Source: Heterobasidion occidentale
Taxonomy: Eukaryota; Basidiomycota; Agaricomycetes; Russulales; Bondarzewiaceae
Length of the DNA: 64,000 nucleotides
NCBI GenBank assembly: GCA_039111635.1
Contig: JBCAQO010000013.1
Location: forward strand, 620,001-684,000
Direction of reading: 5' to 3'
Shown here: in pieces, positions 27,077 through 38,635 of the stretch
Numbering within the stretch: the stretch's first letter is position 1
Layout of the letters: every line of letters begins with the position of its first letter
Program-made: the position numbers and the translations under genes
The notes under the pieces: generated by a model
Databases searched by the model: none
The model's input: the letters and a program-made list of their open reading frames with translations, nothing else
What the model was told of the DNA's origin: nothing

Positions 27077-30000
27077 ATGGCCGCAACACCGTCCGGCTCG
27101 CGCGCCGCCCACGCACGCGCCATCCTCGGCCCCGCCCTCCACGACCGCCTCCCGCACACGAACGTCCTCCTCGTCGGCGCAGGCGGCATCGGCTGCGAAC
27201 TCCGTACGTCCCCCGCGCTCACACTCGCACACCTCGCCGCCTCACGCGCTGCACCGCTCACTCATGCACAGTGAAAAACATCGTGCTCGCCGGCTTCGGC
27301 CACATCACCCTCCTCGACCTCGACACGATCGACCTCTCCAACCTCAACCGCCAGTTCCTGTTCAAGAAAAAAGACGTAAAGCAGAGCAAGGCCCTCGTGC
27401 GTGCCCTCCTTCCTCCACCCCCACCCCACCATCGTCCCTCTCACCGTGTTGCCCCTGCTCAGGTCGCAGCGCGCACCGCATCCGCGTTCAACCCCTCCGT
27501 GCACATCACCCCCGTCCACGGCAACATCAAAGACCCGCAGTTCGACCTCCCCTGGTTCAAGTCCTTCGACATCGTCCTCAACGCGCTCGACAACCTCGGT
27601 GCGTCCGCGCCACCGCCCCTTTACAAAGCATCCTCATCGAATGGGACGATCGCTGCGTTTGTTTTTTGGTATTGTGCGCGTAGACGCGCGCAGGCACGTG
27701 AACAGGATGTGCATGGCCGGCGCCATCCCGCTCGTCGAGTCCGGCACCGCGGGCTACCTCGGCCAGGTCCAGCCCCTCCTCAAGGTGCGTCCCCTCGCGC
27801 GCCCGCCCCCGCCCGCCCCCCGCTCCGTCTCACGCGATCGCGAGCACGCAGGACCGCACAGAGTGCTTCGACTGCATCCCAAAGCCGACGCCCAAGACCT
27901 TCCCGGTGTGCACCATCCGCTCGACCCCGTCCCAGCCCATCCACTGCATCGTCTGGGCGAAGAGCTACCTCATGGGGTCAGTCCCCGCCTCGGCCGCCAC
28001 GCGCGCCGCCACATACATACATCCTGCTGACGACCCCCCCCTTCGCCCCCGCGATCGCGGTCGCAGCCAGCTGTTCGGCGAAGACGAGGACGCGACGGGC
28101 GAGCTCGACGACGCGGAGAAGCAAGGCGAGAACGGTGCGCCTCTTCCCCTCCCCCCCCCTCCTCCTCCTTCCCTTATCCCCCCCTCTCCCCTCCTCCACG
28201 TCGCTCTGACTTGTCCCCTCCACATCCCCGGACGAACGCGAACCCGCACGCGCGCCAGCCCAGGAAATCGCGACGCTCCGCCGGGAAGCGACCGCGTTCC
28301 AGTCCGTGCGCGCCGCCCTGCGCTCCGCCTCGAGCGGCGGCGGAAAAGATGCCGCGCGCATCGCGTTCCAAAAGGTACGCGCTCCACCCTCCCCTCCCCT
28401 CCCCCCTCTTGCGCCCCTCCCCCCTCTTGCGCCCTCCCCCTCTTGCGCCCCCCCCCCTCTTGCGCCCCTCCCCCCTCTTGCGCCCCTCCCCTCTTGCGCC
28501 CCTCCCCCCTCTTGCGCCCCTCCTCCCTCTTGCGCCCCTCCCCCTCCCCCTCCCCTGCCCGTCCTCGCCCCCGCTCATCCGAATCACCCCCTCCTACATG
28601 CCGCGCGCGACAGGTGTTCGACGCAGACATCCGCAACCTGCTCTCAATGGAGGACATGTGGCGCTACCGCGCCAAGCCCGTCCCGCTCGACTTTGACGCG
28701 CTCGCCGCCGGCACGTTCGTCCTCCGCGACCCCGCCGCCGCGGGCAATAGCAACGGCAACGGCAATGGCAACGGCAATGGCAACGGCGTCGCAGCGCCGG
28801 CGGCCTCCGGCGCCCAGGCGAACGGGGCGGGCGGGGCGGGCGGGCTGAAGGACCAGCGCGCGCTGTCGCTGCGGGATAATTGGGAGCTGTTCGTCGCGAG
28901 GTCAGTCTCGCGCCCGCGCGCGCCCCCCCTTTTTTGTGTTTTTCGCGCGTGTGATATCGGGACTGACGCCGCACGCTCACTCACGCCCGCACGCCCGCAC
29001 GCACTCGCGCACGCTCGCTGGCATACGCGCACGCTCGTTCGCGCGCTCGCAGCACGGAGCGGCTCGCGGCGCGGCTGCGCGCGGGCGAGGCGACGATCGC
29101 GTTCGACAAGGACGACGACGAGACGCTCGACTTCGTGACCGCGGCCGCGAACCTGCGCTCGGCCGCGTACGGGATCCCGTCCCAGAGCCGGTGGGAGGTC
29201 AAAGGTGCGTCCTCCCGCTCCCTCTCACGCTCCCGCTCCCACACGCACACACACACGCACACGCACACGCACACGCACACGCACACGCACACGCATACAT
29301 CGTTCGGGGCGCTCACCGCGGGCGTGCGTAGAGATGGCGGGGAACATCATCCCGGCGATTGCGACGACGAACGCGGTCGTCGCGGGGCTGATCGTGCTGC
29401 AGGCTTTACACCTCCTGCGCGGCGCGGGCGCGGGCAACGGGCACGGCGCGCTGCGCAACGTGCACCTGCAGTTCAAGCCGGCCGTGCCGCTCAGCGCGGT
29501 GACGCTCTCCGCGCCGAACGCGCGCTGCGGCGTGTGCCGCGACGCGTACGCGGTGGTGCAGTGCGACCCCGCGCGGGCGACGCTGCGCGCGGTCGTCGAT
29601 GGCGTGCTGGGGTACGGCGCGATGGAGGACGGCGCGATGGAGGACAGGGAGGGGGAGAGGAGGGAGGTGAGCACGTACGAGGAGAAGCGGCTGCTGAGCG
29701 ACCCCGACTTTGAGGAGAACCTCGATAGGACGCTGGAGAGCCTCGGCGTGACGCGCGGTAAGTTCCTGAGCGTCGTCGACGAGGACGGCGCGCGCGAGAC
29801 GGTCACGCTCGCGATCGCGGCCCTCCCGTGAGTTCCCCTCTCTGTTTGTCGTCAACGACCTGCGTGTGTGCGTGCTGAGTGAGCGAACGGACGCGCAGGC
29901 CGGACCACCCCGCGGACGGGCCCGCGCTCGTCCTGCCCTCGCCGCTCCCAAACCCAGCGCTCAAACCCAAGCTCCCAGACCCGCGCGCGTCCCCGTCCCC

Positions 30001-30238
30001 ACCCCCCGCGCCATCCACCCCCCCGCCGCCGCCACGCAAGCGCGCGGCGCCGGACGACGCAGACGCAGAGGCGGGCGCAGGCGGGCGCGCGGCGAAGCGG
30101 GCGCGGCGCGCAGAGGCCGGGCACGGGCAGGGGCAGGGGGCGTATACGCCGAGCAAGCAGCGGAAGCTGGAGGACGACGGGCTGGTTATCCTGGAGGGCG
30201 GGGGCGGGGCGCCGGACGACGTGATCGAGATCGATTGA
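27077..30238 (+). CDS. UBA2: SUMO-activating enzyme subunit Uba2 (SAE2)
   Basis: Catalytic half of the heterodimeric SUMO E1, which adenylates SUMO and holds it as a thioester in the nucleus. Eleven exons agree in phase: 27077-27203, 27272-27396, 27463-27598, 27684-27784, 27852-27976, 28067-28134, 28259-28374, 28614-28900, 29053-29204, 29332-29827 and 29899-30238. Landmarks are the ATP-binding '[19 protein letters not shown]', '[17 protein letters not shown]', the adenylation '[14 protein letters not shown]', the catalytic-Cys stretch '[20 protein letters not shown]', '[18 protein letters not shown]' and the ubiquitin-like domain. The C-terminal tail is basic ('KRARR') with acidic 'VILEGG..DDVIEID', suiting an NLS and SUMO-interacting motif. 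An (NG)n linker in exon 8 comes from a simple repeat. The frame is intact over 3 kb of very GC-rich sequence. Confidence 0.96.
28395..28555. repeat. Intronic minisatellite 'cttgcgcccctccccc'
   Basis: About nine head-to-tail copies of a 15-19-nt CT/GC unit ('cttgcgcccctcccccct' and shorter variants) fill most of UBA2 intron 7. The unit resembles a polypyrimidine tract. Confidence 0.85.
29240..29297. repeat. (CA)n/(CGCACA)n microsatellite in intron
   Basis: A continuous run of 'cacacgcacacg' type repeat in UBA2 intron 9. Confidence 0.85.
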
Positions 30239-30716
30239 GGTGCGCCGGGTAGGGCTGGGTGGGTCGGCGGGCGGCGGGCGGCGGAGGTGCGCGCGCGACT
30301 CGGATGCCGATGTTGGCGCGCGGACGGCGGGGCGTGTAGAGGGTTTATGTCATCTTGGAGATCGACGACGGACGCGTCGATGCGTGTGGCTTGCCGGTTG
30401 ATATTGGGATTCACCTTTGGGACGCAGGCTTGCAGGGTTGTCGTATATATATCCGTGCGTGTGTGTGTGTATGTGTGTCATCGGGGCTGTTGGAATGAAC
30501 AGATGCGCTACTCCTCCAGCTCAATCGCGAGTGCAGGGCGTGTTCGTCGATCTATGGCAGAGATGCCATGGGTCCATACATTCTGCGGCCAAGACCGCGC
30601 CGTACATACAACTACATACAGAATAAATCACGAGCGTTAGCTTGTTTCCTTCCTTCACTTCTATAAAGCCGCCCCCTCCCCTGCCTGCTCCGCGCCTAAT
30701 GCAGGCCGGCGCGCGG
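30239..30716. other. Convergent intergenic spacer
   Basis: 3' flanks of UBA2 and the dioxygenase gene, with a short (GT)n run near 30455-30478. No gene recognised. Confidence 0.5.
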
Positions 30717-31473
30717 CTAGGTGGCGGGAGCGACGACGCCGCACTCGGGGCAGCGGCGGAGGGCGGGGTCGGCGATCCAGCGCTCGATGAGCGGCTTGAG
30801 CTGGGTGCCGAGGTCGGTCACGTGGAAGGCGTCTTCGCGGATGATGGTGGGCGCGGCGTGGGCGGGCTCGCGGCAGTACCAGCGGAGGCGGTCTGTGGGC
30901 GATGAGTCTTGCGACGGAAGGGAGGGAGGGAGGGAGGCGCGCACCTGTTGCGTCTGCGGGGCGGACGCGCTCGATGACGAGCCCGATGGTGTCTGCGAAG
31001 CGGACGGGGTTGTGCGGGGTGTTGGCTGGAGGCGCGGCGAGTGAGCGTGGGTGCGCGCAGGAGCGCGGAGCGGGACGGACCGGGGAGGAGGAACATCTCG
31101 CGCTCTGCGATGTGGATGTCCTTGAAGACGTCGCCGTCGACGACGCGCAGGAGCATCGCGCCCCGGTACTGGTAGAACCACTCCTGGGACCGTCGATCAG
31201 CGTCAGCGTCGTCCCCGTCGTCATCCCCACACGCGCAGCCGCAGACGCCCAACCGGACACACGGGGCTCCCAAAGGGGACGACCACGAGCGAGGGGCACG
31301 CCACGCACCTCGGTTTCGTTGACGTGATAGTCGCGCCGCTCGTTCGGGCCCCCGACCGCCATCACGACGTAGTCCGCGCCCGAGTACAGGCAGAAGTTGT
31401 TCACCGGCGGCTTCAGCAGCTCCCCGTGCGTGCGCAGCCACAGCGGCAGGTTCAGCGGCGGCGCCAGCGGCAT
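30717..31473 (-). CDS. BNA1: 3-hydroxyanthranilate 3,4-dioxygenase
   Basis: Cytosolic Fe(II) cupin that opens 3-hydroxyanthranilate to the quinolinate precursor in the kynurenine route to NAD+. Exons 31473-31309, 31183-31081, 31025-30945 and 30892-30717 agree in phase; 174 residues, the usual size. Seen motifs are '[13 protein letters not shown]', '[17 protein letters not shown]' (metal-binding His/Glu region), '[16 protein letters not shown]', '[17 protein letters not shown]' (His ligand) and the C-terminal 'CPECG' pair typical of the fungal and bacterial enzymes, which binds a second metal ion. Intact frame. Confidence 0.95.
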
Positions 31474-31784
31474 CTCGACGCCGCTTCTTCTGGTGGTGGC
31501 GGTGCCGGTGTTAGTCCAAAGAGCAAGGGAGAGAGGCGTGCGTGGGCTTGATAGTTTCGAGGAGGAGGAGGTGATGTGATTTTCGACGAGATAATCCTTG
31601 CGAGATAAGATGAGTCACTCATTCCGCGCGGGCCGGTCCTTCCGTCCGTTTTCAGAACGCAAAGTCGCGCGCACTCCATTGATCCATGCATACAGCATAC
31701 AAACATACAACCAAAAATGCTTTCGTAGTACAATTTTCCTCCATATGATGCCTTCTCCCCAACGTTCCTATTCCTAGTGATAGA
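31474..31784. other. Short intergenic spacer
   Basis: Separates the dioxygenase start from the 3' end of the next minus-strand gene. It must contain the dioxygenase promoter; nothing else seen. Confidence 0.4.
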
Positions 31785-32951
31785 TCAACGAGACCCCTGT
31801 TTCACCGACGACGTACGTCCTCACTCTGACCATCCCGCGAGCCGATCAGAAGCCCCCTGCGACGCTCGCTCATCAGCACCGGAACACGCTGCAAAAACGC
31901 AAGCACTAGCACTCACCGCCAAGCTTGCCCAAGCCCTCCCGCAGGCCGCTCCCGATCTTGTCCGCCGTCTCAGAGTCCTGCGCACGCACCCCGTCCGTCA
32001 ACGCGCGTTCAGACGGAAGAAGCAAAGCAAAGCAAAGAAGAAGAAAAAGGAAAGAGAAGACCGGGGAGGATCGACAACGCACCAGGTTGTACCCCGCCTT
32101 TTGGGCGGCGAACGACACGCCCTTGTCCAGCCAGTCCCCGCCGCCCGTCGAGCCCTGCCCGAACCCGCCCCCGGCAGTGCTGCCGCTGTTGTTGTTCGAG
32201 CTGGAGTTCGAGCCGCTGTTGCCGCTCGAGCCGTAGCTATCGTCGTTGTTCCCAGACCCGTACGACGCCGTCTTGTTGCTGCCGTAGCTGTCCGAGCCGC
32301 TCTTGTCGTTGTCGTCGTGTTGCCGCTGCCGTAGTTGCCGCTGTTGCCGCTCCTGCCGCTGTTGTTGCTGTTGTTGCGGCTCGAGCCGTACGACCGCGGA
32401 TTGTCGCCATCGTCGTTCCCGACGCTGTTCGAGCCGTACGACGACGCGTTGTTGGCACCGCTGTTGTTGTTGCTGCTGTTGTTATTGTTGTCGCGGCCCG
32501 ACCCGTACGAATCCGAGTCCCCACGGCCGTACGACGACCCCTTCTGCCCGTCGTTCCCGCTCGACCCGTACGAGTCGCCGCTCCCGCCATACGCCGACGC
32601 CGCGTTGTTGTTCCCGCCCCGCCCAGACCCATAGGCGTCCCCACCGTCGTCGTTCGTGCCCACGCCCCCGTACGCGTTCGCGTTCGCGGTCCCGCCCACG
32701 CTCTTGTTCGACCCGTACGAGTCGCTGTTCGCGCCGTACGACGCGCCGTCGTTGTCGTTCTGCCGCCTGCCCTGCGAGCCGTACGAGTCGCCGCCGCTGC
32801 TATCGTCGTTGTTGTTGTAAGAGCTGCTGTTGTTGTTGTTGTTGTTCCTGTTGGAGGAGGTGTTGTTGTTGTTCCCCCCGAACGAGCTATCGTCGTTCCT
32901 CCCCGTGGCGTTGGAGCCGTACGAGCCGTCGTTGTCGTTGTTGTAGGACAT
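31785..32951 (-). CDS. Asn/Gly/Ser/Tyr-rich low-complexity protein, one frameshift
   Basis: The product starts MSYNNDNDGSYGS and consists of dozens of imperfect 'SYGS', 'DSYGSN' and 'NNNN' repeats for about 300 residues. It then has a short ordered C-terminus: 'GGGDWLDKGVSFAAQKAGYN', 'DSETADKIGSGLREGLGKLG'. Exon boundaries for the end are about 32087, 31982-31922 and 31796-31785. Near 32305-32324 one base appears to be missing: the SYGS pattern leaves one frame and resumes in the next, which then leads into the conserved C-terminus. I do not recognise a named family. The composition is prion-like, prone to phase separation or gel formation, and the amphipathic C-terminus recalls small stress-induced fungal proteins; both are inferences. 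A TATA element lies about 110 nt upstream. Confidence 0.7.
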
Positions 32952-34593
32952 GGTGATGGACGAAGATCCGAATGCGGATGCGGGTGCGGATGAGGATGGC
33001 GAGGCTGATGCGAGGAAAGCTGGGGAATATTGCCCTCGGACGCGCCGCAAAGCCGATTTATATAACTCACCGATCCCGCCCTGCGAGCGAGTCGATCCCG
33101 GCATCCCTTCGCGACGTCATCGCCGCCGAGTCCTCGGTTCCGCGCGGCTTCCCCGCCGCGCGACAGCGCACGACTGCCGCACGTCATCGACGCTGGGCTG
33201 ACAGCTGCAAGCATTCGGGCTAAGGACTAGCGCGAGCGGCGGTGCTCGCTCGCACGCGCGGTCGCACTTCGCTGCTGCTGCCCGCTGCCCGCTGGCTGCT
33301 GGCTGCTGCCTCTGCTCGCGGCTCGTCGGTCGCCGGGTGCCCTTAGGCAGGTACAGCCGGCCAGGCTCCAAGGGGCGCCTCGAGCTTCGAAAAGCCATTG
33401 GAAAGGACCGCAAATGATGCATGAGTGTGCGGGCGAGGCACCGGCCTGGAGAACGCGCTGAAACGCGACGTACGTGGGAGACTCGTGGGAGCGTCTTGAC
33501 AGGTCTTGACGTGATCGTCGACACTTCGAGGTACTTGCTGCTGTGCTTATCTGTGCTAGTTCTGTGCGGCCGACTTCCAGCCGCCGTACAGCCGCCGTCG
33601 CCGGGATGCGGTGCAGGTCGCGCCTTCGGGCGTGCCTGGGTCGGATGCCCTCCACGCCAGTCCACGCCCCGTGCGTGCTCTCAGATGCTGCCTGCCTGCC
33701 TGCCTGCCTGCTCCACACGGCATCGCCCTGGGCCCGACGCGACATGCTTCCCGTTCTCGTTCCCGCTCTCGCTGCCGCGTGCAGGTGACTGGACACAGGA
33801 GCAGACGCGATCGCGATGGGGGGAGGATGACAACGGACGGACGGTGGGGCGCACCCGGTGACCTTTGCTCGGCCGTGTCATCGTCGGAATGCGGCGGGCG
33901 GGGGGAGGCATCGAATGTTGAATGCGTCGAATATTGAGATCGGACGATCGAGAGCCAGCGCGGCGCCGGGACGTGTTTCTTGCACGCTCGTACAGGGAGT
34001 CAGCAGCGCGTCAGCCATCCGTCCACTCAATCCACGCCCGGACGCTCTGTCCCCCCCCTAAATTTATGCTCGTCTCTGAGTGCATGTACGTGAACGAATG
34101 GAAGCAGAAGGAGAAGGGGATGGAGGGCTGGACCGTCGAGGCGTCGCGCGCCCGATCCGGCTTGCTAAGTGTCGACCTAGCTCGTGGTAGCTAGCGCAGA
34201 GCACCGCACGTAGTACAAGTAAGCGCCGCTCGCGGGCCCCCCGCGCAAAGCGTCGAGGCTAAATCAAGCGATCAGCGTCGGGCGTGCGAACGTGCGAACG
34301 TCCGCTGCCTCAAACCGTCGGCGTTGAACGATGTCGGCGTTTTGGAACGTTGGCGGGGCGGTCACACGTGAATGTATAGCGCGAGGCCGCAAGCTCGAGG
34401 CGCGGGGAAGCAGAGATGCGATATGGCAATGAAGATGGGAGGCGCGAGTCGAGCGCTGACGGGACGGATGGAACAGCAGAGCCCACTTCCACGACACGCA
34501 TATACTCACCGTTGCACATACACAGCGCACACGCTGGAAGCAGCCGCACGGGACCCCAACATCACCGCTCGCCGTAATGCGGCGACCGCATTC
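32952..34593. other. Intergenic region, no supported gene
   Basis: Contains the promoter of the low-complexity protein and GC-rich unassigned sequence. Short gctgctgctgccc and cctgcctgcctg runs occur near 33275-33310 and 33690-33710. Open frames of up to 190 codons are Arg/Ala/Ser-rich with no recognisable domain. Confidence 0.45.
33057..33064 (-). promoter_or_regulatory. TATA box (TATATAAA)
   Basis: On the minus strand TATATAAA lies about 105 nt upstream of the ATG at 32951, a usual spacing for regulated fungal genes. Confidence 0.5.
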
Positions 34594-36479
34594 TCAATGC
34601 TTCTCGTCAGGCGATATCACACATGCACCAGATCGCAACAGCCCAACAGCCCGCTCCCATACTCCCTCTCGCCTTCGCGCCCCCCTCCCCTCCAAAACAC
34701 CCCCCACGCGCTCCACCGCCTCCGCCAGCACCGCACACAGCCCCGCCTCGCCCTCATACAAGCTCCACGGCCGGTCCGGCCGCCCAAACGCCGGCGTCCC
34801 TCGCAGCTCGACGCACCGCAGCAGGAGGCGCACCCCGTCCGCCATCGCCGAACACGCCGCGGAACGATGCGGGGCGTCCTCGCCCGAGCGCCCGCGTCCC
34901 CCGCGGCGCCGTGGCAGAGCCCCGGGCCCTTGCGCAGGAGGCCGCGCGCGCCGACGAGGGCGGCGCCGTGTGTGAGGGCGGAGAGGAGCGTGGCGCGGAG
35001 GGCGGGGGGAGTGGGAGGACGGGGGTGGGGAGATGCGATGACGATGCGGTTGGAGTTGGGATTGGGGTTTCGAGAGCGCGAGGGCGGTGGCGAGGAGGGG
35101 GAGGATGCCGGGGGCGCCGTGGCACCACCTGCGGGCGGCGAGTGTCGTTGGGGTGTCGTTAGCTCACGTACCGTGTTTGCGCTCGGCGGGTGCGGCGTAC
35201 TGGACGAGGTCGTTCTCCCTGTCTTCGTCCGAGTCATGCGGTGCCGCGACGCGCGGCGAGCAGGGGCTTTGGAGGGCCAGTTGCCGGCGCGGCCTTGGAG
35301 AGAAGCAGGTAGGCGAGCGTGGACGATATCACGGCGGTTGCGGGGAGAGGAGAGCGGTGGCGCGTGTAGGACGACGTGGAGGATGCCAGCTGTGGGGAGG
35401 GGTGAGGGAGGAAGATCAGCGCGGCGCTTGTCCGCGAGAGGATCAGGCGCGAGCGGGGCGCGACGCGTGAGAGCGCGCGGGGCAAGTGAGGTTACAGAGC
35501 GCGGCGGGGGAACGACGCACCGACGCCGTGCGCGCGGCCGAAGTAGCGCTTGCCATGCCAGCTCCACATCAGCGCCGGCCGCGGGGCCTCTGAACCGCCA
35601 CTGCCGCCGCCGCGGCGCCCCAGTTCAAGCTCCTGGGCGAACCGCGCGGCGCCGACCTGCCCCCGCGCGATGATGCCGTCGACGAGCGGCCTGAGCGCGT
35701 GCGAGGACGTCAGCGGGCGCACGAGCGCGTGGAGCGCGGAGAGGGCATCGGACGGGCGGCGGTCGTGCGTCGTTTGCGTGGGAGGTGCGCTGTTGGGTGC
35801 TTGGGGGGGCCGGGGGTGGACTTGGGGAGCGCCGCGCAGGAGGAGCAGGGCGTAGAGCAGCCCGCGCGCCCGTACAGGAGCTCGCACCCGTCTTCGGCGT
35901 GGTTGTTCCGGAGGGCGGCGCGAGCGCGACGCGGAGCGCGGAGGAGAGCAGGGCTGCGCAGCGTGCGCATGTGCGGTGGGAGAAGGGGGTCTGGCGGGGA
36001 GGCGGAGGCGGAGGCGGAGGCGAGGTGGTGCAGCTGGTAGAGGAGGACGAGGGTGGCGGGGCCGACGCTGGTGTCGAGGAAGGCGACCTCGGACCGGATG
36101 TCGGTATAGAGAGGGCGTCGGAGGCGAGGGCGTGGGTCAGTTGCGCGTGGGCTAGAGAAGGTTGTGAGGCTGTAGGATTGGGAGGCGGTGGTGGACAGGC
36201 GGAAGTTCATGAGCGAGATGCCTAAGGCCGAGAGGGGGTGAGCGGGCGGCGATGAGCGCGGGCGATGGGAGGCGGGGAGGGGCGCGCCTGCGAGTCCTGC
36301 GTAGACTTTGGAGCGGGGGTGTTCTGCTGCGTGCTAGTTTACGGACGTTAGGGATTGGAGGAGGCGGAGGACAGCTGGTCGTGGATGGTCCTCAGAGAGG
36401 TCGAGGACGGAGCCAGGGTAGGCAGAGGCGAGGCTGAGACGTCGATGTACCGAGAATGGGTCTGGGGAGGTGGGTCCAT
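34594..36479 (-). pseudogene. LanC-like (lanthionine synthetase C-like) gene with many breaks
   Basis: LanC-like proteins have an alpha/alpha-barrel with a zinc site; eukaryotic members bind glutathione. Recognisable blocks appear in order on the minus strand: 'VYAGLAG', 'ISLMNFRLSTTA', 'ELLYGRAG', 'LLYALLLLRGAP', 'LMWSWHGKRYFGRAHGVG', 'AGILHVVL', 'NDLVQYA', 'WCHGAPGILPLLATALAL' (zinc Cys), 'RKGPGLCHGAAG' (zinc Cys-His) and 'DRPWSLYEGEAGLCAVLAEA'. They do not share one frame. Shifts fall near 35858-35866, 35262-35283, 35030-35060 and 34880-34905, there is an in-frame TAG near the N-terminus, one acceptor pairs with a non-GT donor, and about 25 residues seem missing after 'GLCHG'. This is far more damage than in neighbouring genes, so I call a pseudogene, but sequence errors certainly contribute. 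Confidence 0.65.
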
Positions 36480-37173
36480 GATGAAGCTATGAAGCTCACA
36501 TTGGATGTTCGGTCTGGAAGAGAGTTGTAGGCGTGACGTATACGTGACGATCTCCTCTCAGAGTTTCGAGATGTCTATCTATGCCGTGCATCTGTCATGG
36601 AGCGTACACCATCACCACTACCGTTGAAGCATTGGCACTCGTGAGGGCCCCAGCTGCCCGCCGCTACGAGGATGAGTGCACCACAGCGCACGAAGCAATA
36701 GGGAGCGAGCAGCAGCCGAGAATGTTCAGTCGCCGATTCAAGGCAACCCCTATTTGGCGAGGGCTCCACTGCGGGACAGCCGGCGCTCCTCGCTCGTCAT
36801 GTGTGCATCGGTGCCCTTAGCTGTTGGCTCGACCCTCGCCCGAGTCTTCAGGCATGGTTGTAGGGAGGGTATATGCTGACGGAAACATGGAAATTCCCGC
36901 GTGAGAGGGCATCAGCAACGTATCGAAGTCGTCGGCACCAGAAATGTAGAGGACCCGAAGATCGATATCAGCAGGCGGAATGCGGATGACATTGGAATTA
37001 CCCGAGTAGCCCGCAAGACATCGTAGTCGGCCTATCGCGATGGTGCGTGCGGTGAAAAAGTGCTGCAAAAATGTTTCGATTCGTATTTCATCGGTATACT
37101 AGGTATGACATGACGAGACTGGCGATGTACGTCAATCCACGTCGAGCTCGACAATGCCGCATTGCTCACCTAT
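36480..37173. other. Intergenic region, no supported gene
   Basis: An 83-codon minus-strand frame at 37068-36817 has no recognisable similarity. Nothing else seen. Confidence 0.4.
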
Positions 37174-38091
37174 TCACATGTTGAACCAAATGCAAGCGAC
37201 CAGGTATGAGACAGCGTCCACCTCCGCGTCCCGCCGAGGGCTAGCATAGATGATCTGAAGGATGCGGGTCCATCCGGGCGTCAACCAGTCAGAGTTGTAC
37301 ATCCTGCAGTATTCCCAATATTCCGGGTAGAAGCCCCCCGTGGCCCAGTCGACAACGGCGGTGATGGTGGTCCCGTCGACGATGATGTTCCTCGGGATCA
37401 AGTCCCCGTGGGTGAACCGGATGGGAGCGTTCCGGGGCAAGTGCGAGAGCAGTTGGTCGGTCCAGTCTTCGACGCTGAAATACAACAGCATGCGGCGGAA
37501 GTAGTCAGTGAACTCGCCGACGCTCGTGAATGCACGCTTTGGAGAGACCTGCCTTGGGAAAAAGCAGTTGCGGAACGGCCCTCCGGTGACTGACCCGAGC
37601 GTCTTCGGTTTGACGGTGTGCATATGCCGCAGGATGGACTTGAGCTGGGCGGCGACGTGCTGGAGCTGCTCTTCTGATATGGTGTCGACGACCTTATCGA
37701 GAGAGACACCAGGTGCGCGTTCGACACAGAAGTACCACGCACCGGTCGTCATCGTACGGAAGAGCTGCATGGCGGTAGGCGAGGCGGGGGTGGTACAAGA
37801 TGCGAGGCACAGGCAAGGAAGCCTTTTCGCGCGCGTAACGGGCGCAGATGACTTCCTCCGAAAGATTGTAGCTTGCTTTGACAAGGATGCCATGCTAGCA
37901 TTGCCTTTGTAAATGACGCGCTCGGAAGGGACCGCGTCCAGGTCTGTCCACGTCGTCGGCACCTAGAGACCGCCGGGCGGAATTGCTACAGTTCCCAGAC
38001 TGCCTGTGTTCAGAACGTGCGAGGCGCGAGGGCATGTCTGATGTGAAGGAGCTTTATGCGGTTGTTCTAGAAGCGGTATCCCACTCACCAT
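37174..38091 (-). CDS. APH/choline-kinase-fold phosphotransferase family protein
   Basis: The C-terminal two thirds is clear: 'VERAPGVSLDKVVDTISEEQ', 'RHMHTVKPK', 'IRFTHGDLIPRNIIVDG' (the HGDxxxxN catalytic loop) and 'AVVDWATGGFYPEYWEY' (metal-binding Asp), as in the many fungal aminoglycoside-phosphotransferase-like kinases of unknown substrate. The main exon starts at 37962, directly after a TCTCTAG acceptor. An ATG immediately followed by 'gtgagt' at 38091-38083 fits as an ATG-only first exon with a 126-nt intron. Between about 37890 and 37740 the conserved frame ('EVICARYAREKASLPVPRIL') differs from the flanking frame, so there is one apparent base loss and one compensating gain. Substrate unknown; true antibiotic resistance is not implied. 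Confidence 0.75.
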
Positions 38092-38635
38092 AGGTGGCCG
38101 CCGTAAGCAGCAACGTTGATATTCTTCAGTCGCGAACGGGCGTCGTGATATCCGTATCTGGCGCCACCGCAAAGTTGTGAAAAACTAGGCAAGTCAGAAG
38201 TGGCGTTGCCACAGCTTGCCACAATGCGCTGCCGGCCGCAGGGCGCTGCGGAGCCGAGATTCGAGTACACTTTCATGATTTCATCCATCCCGTTATCAGG
38301 CCCTTAGGTAGATCTCATCCTCTGCTATCCTGTTCCATTTCCCAACTGCAGAATCGTGTCTGATCCCTACAAGCCAAACAACACCTCAGCAGATCCCTCG
38401 GTACCCCTTACCGTGGCCATGACATGACCCTGCCGTTCCCTGACTGTTCCTGCGAAGGCGTCAGAGAGAAAAGGGGCGTCGATCTTGATCCACTTTCCTC
38501 ACTGTGATATTACAGACACAGAGACCGCTGGCCGTGAGATCCTGATAGAAGAGGTCGGCGCACCTCAGTCCCATGCTTGTATTTTAGTACAAAAAACATA
38601 CACAACCTATTGCTTTCAACCCATCGCAAAGACAG
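38092..38635. other. Intergenic region, no supported gene
   Basis: Promoter side of the APH-like gene and 3' flank of the next gene. No gene recognised. Confidence 0.45.

Noticed and set aside
28174..28657. Arg/Gly-rich minus-strand frames across UBA2
   Set aside because: They are antisense translations of the intron minisatellite and flanking exons.
31324..31579. Short plus-strand frames opposite the dioxygenase start
   Set aside because: Antisense to conserved dioxygenase exon 1 with no features of their own.
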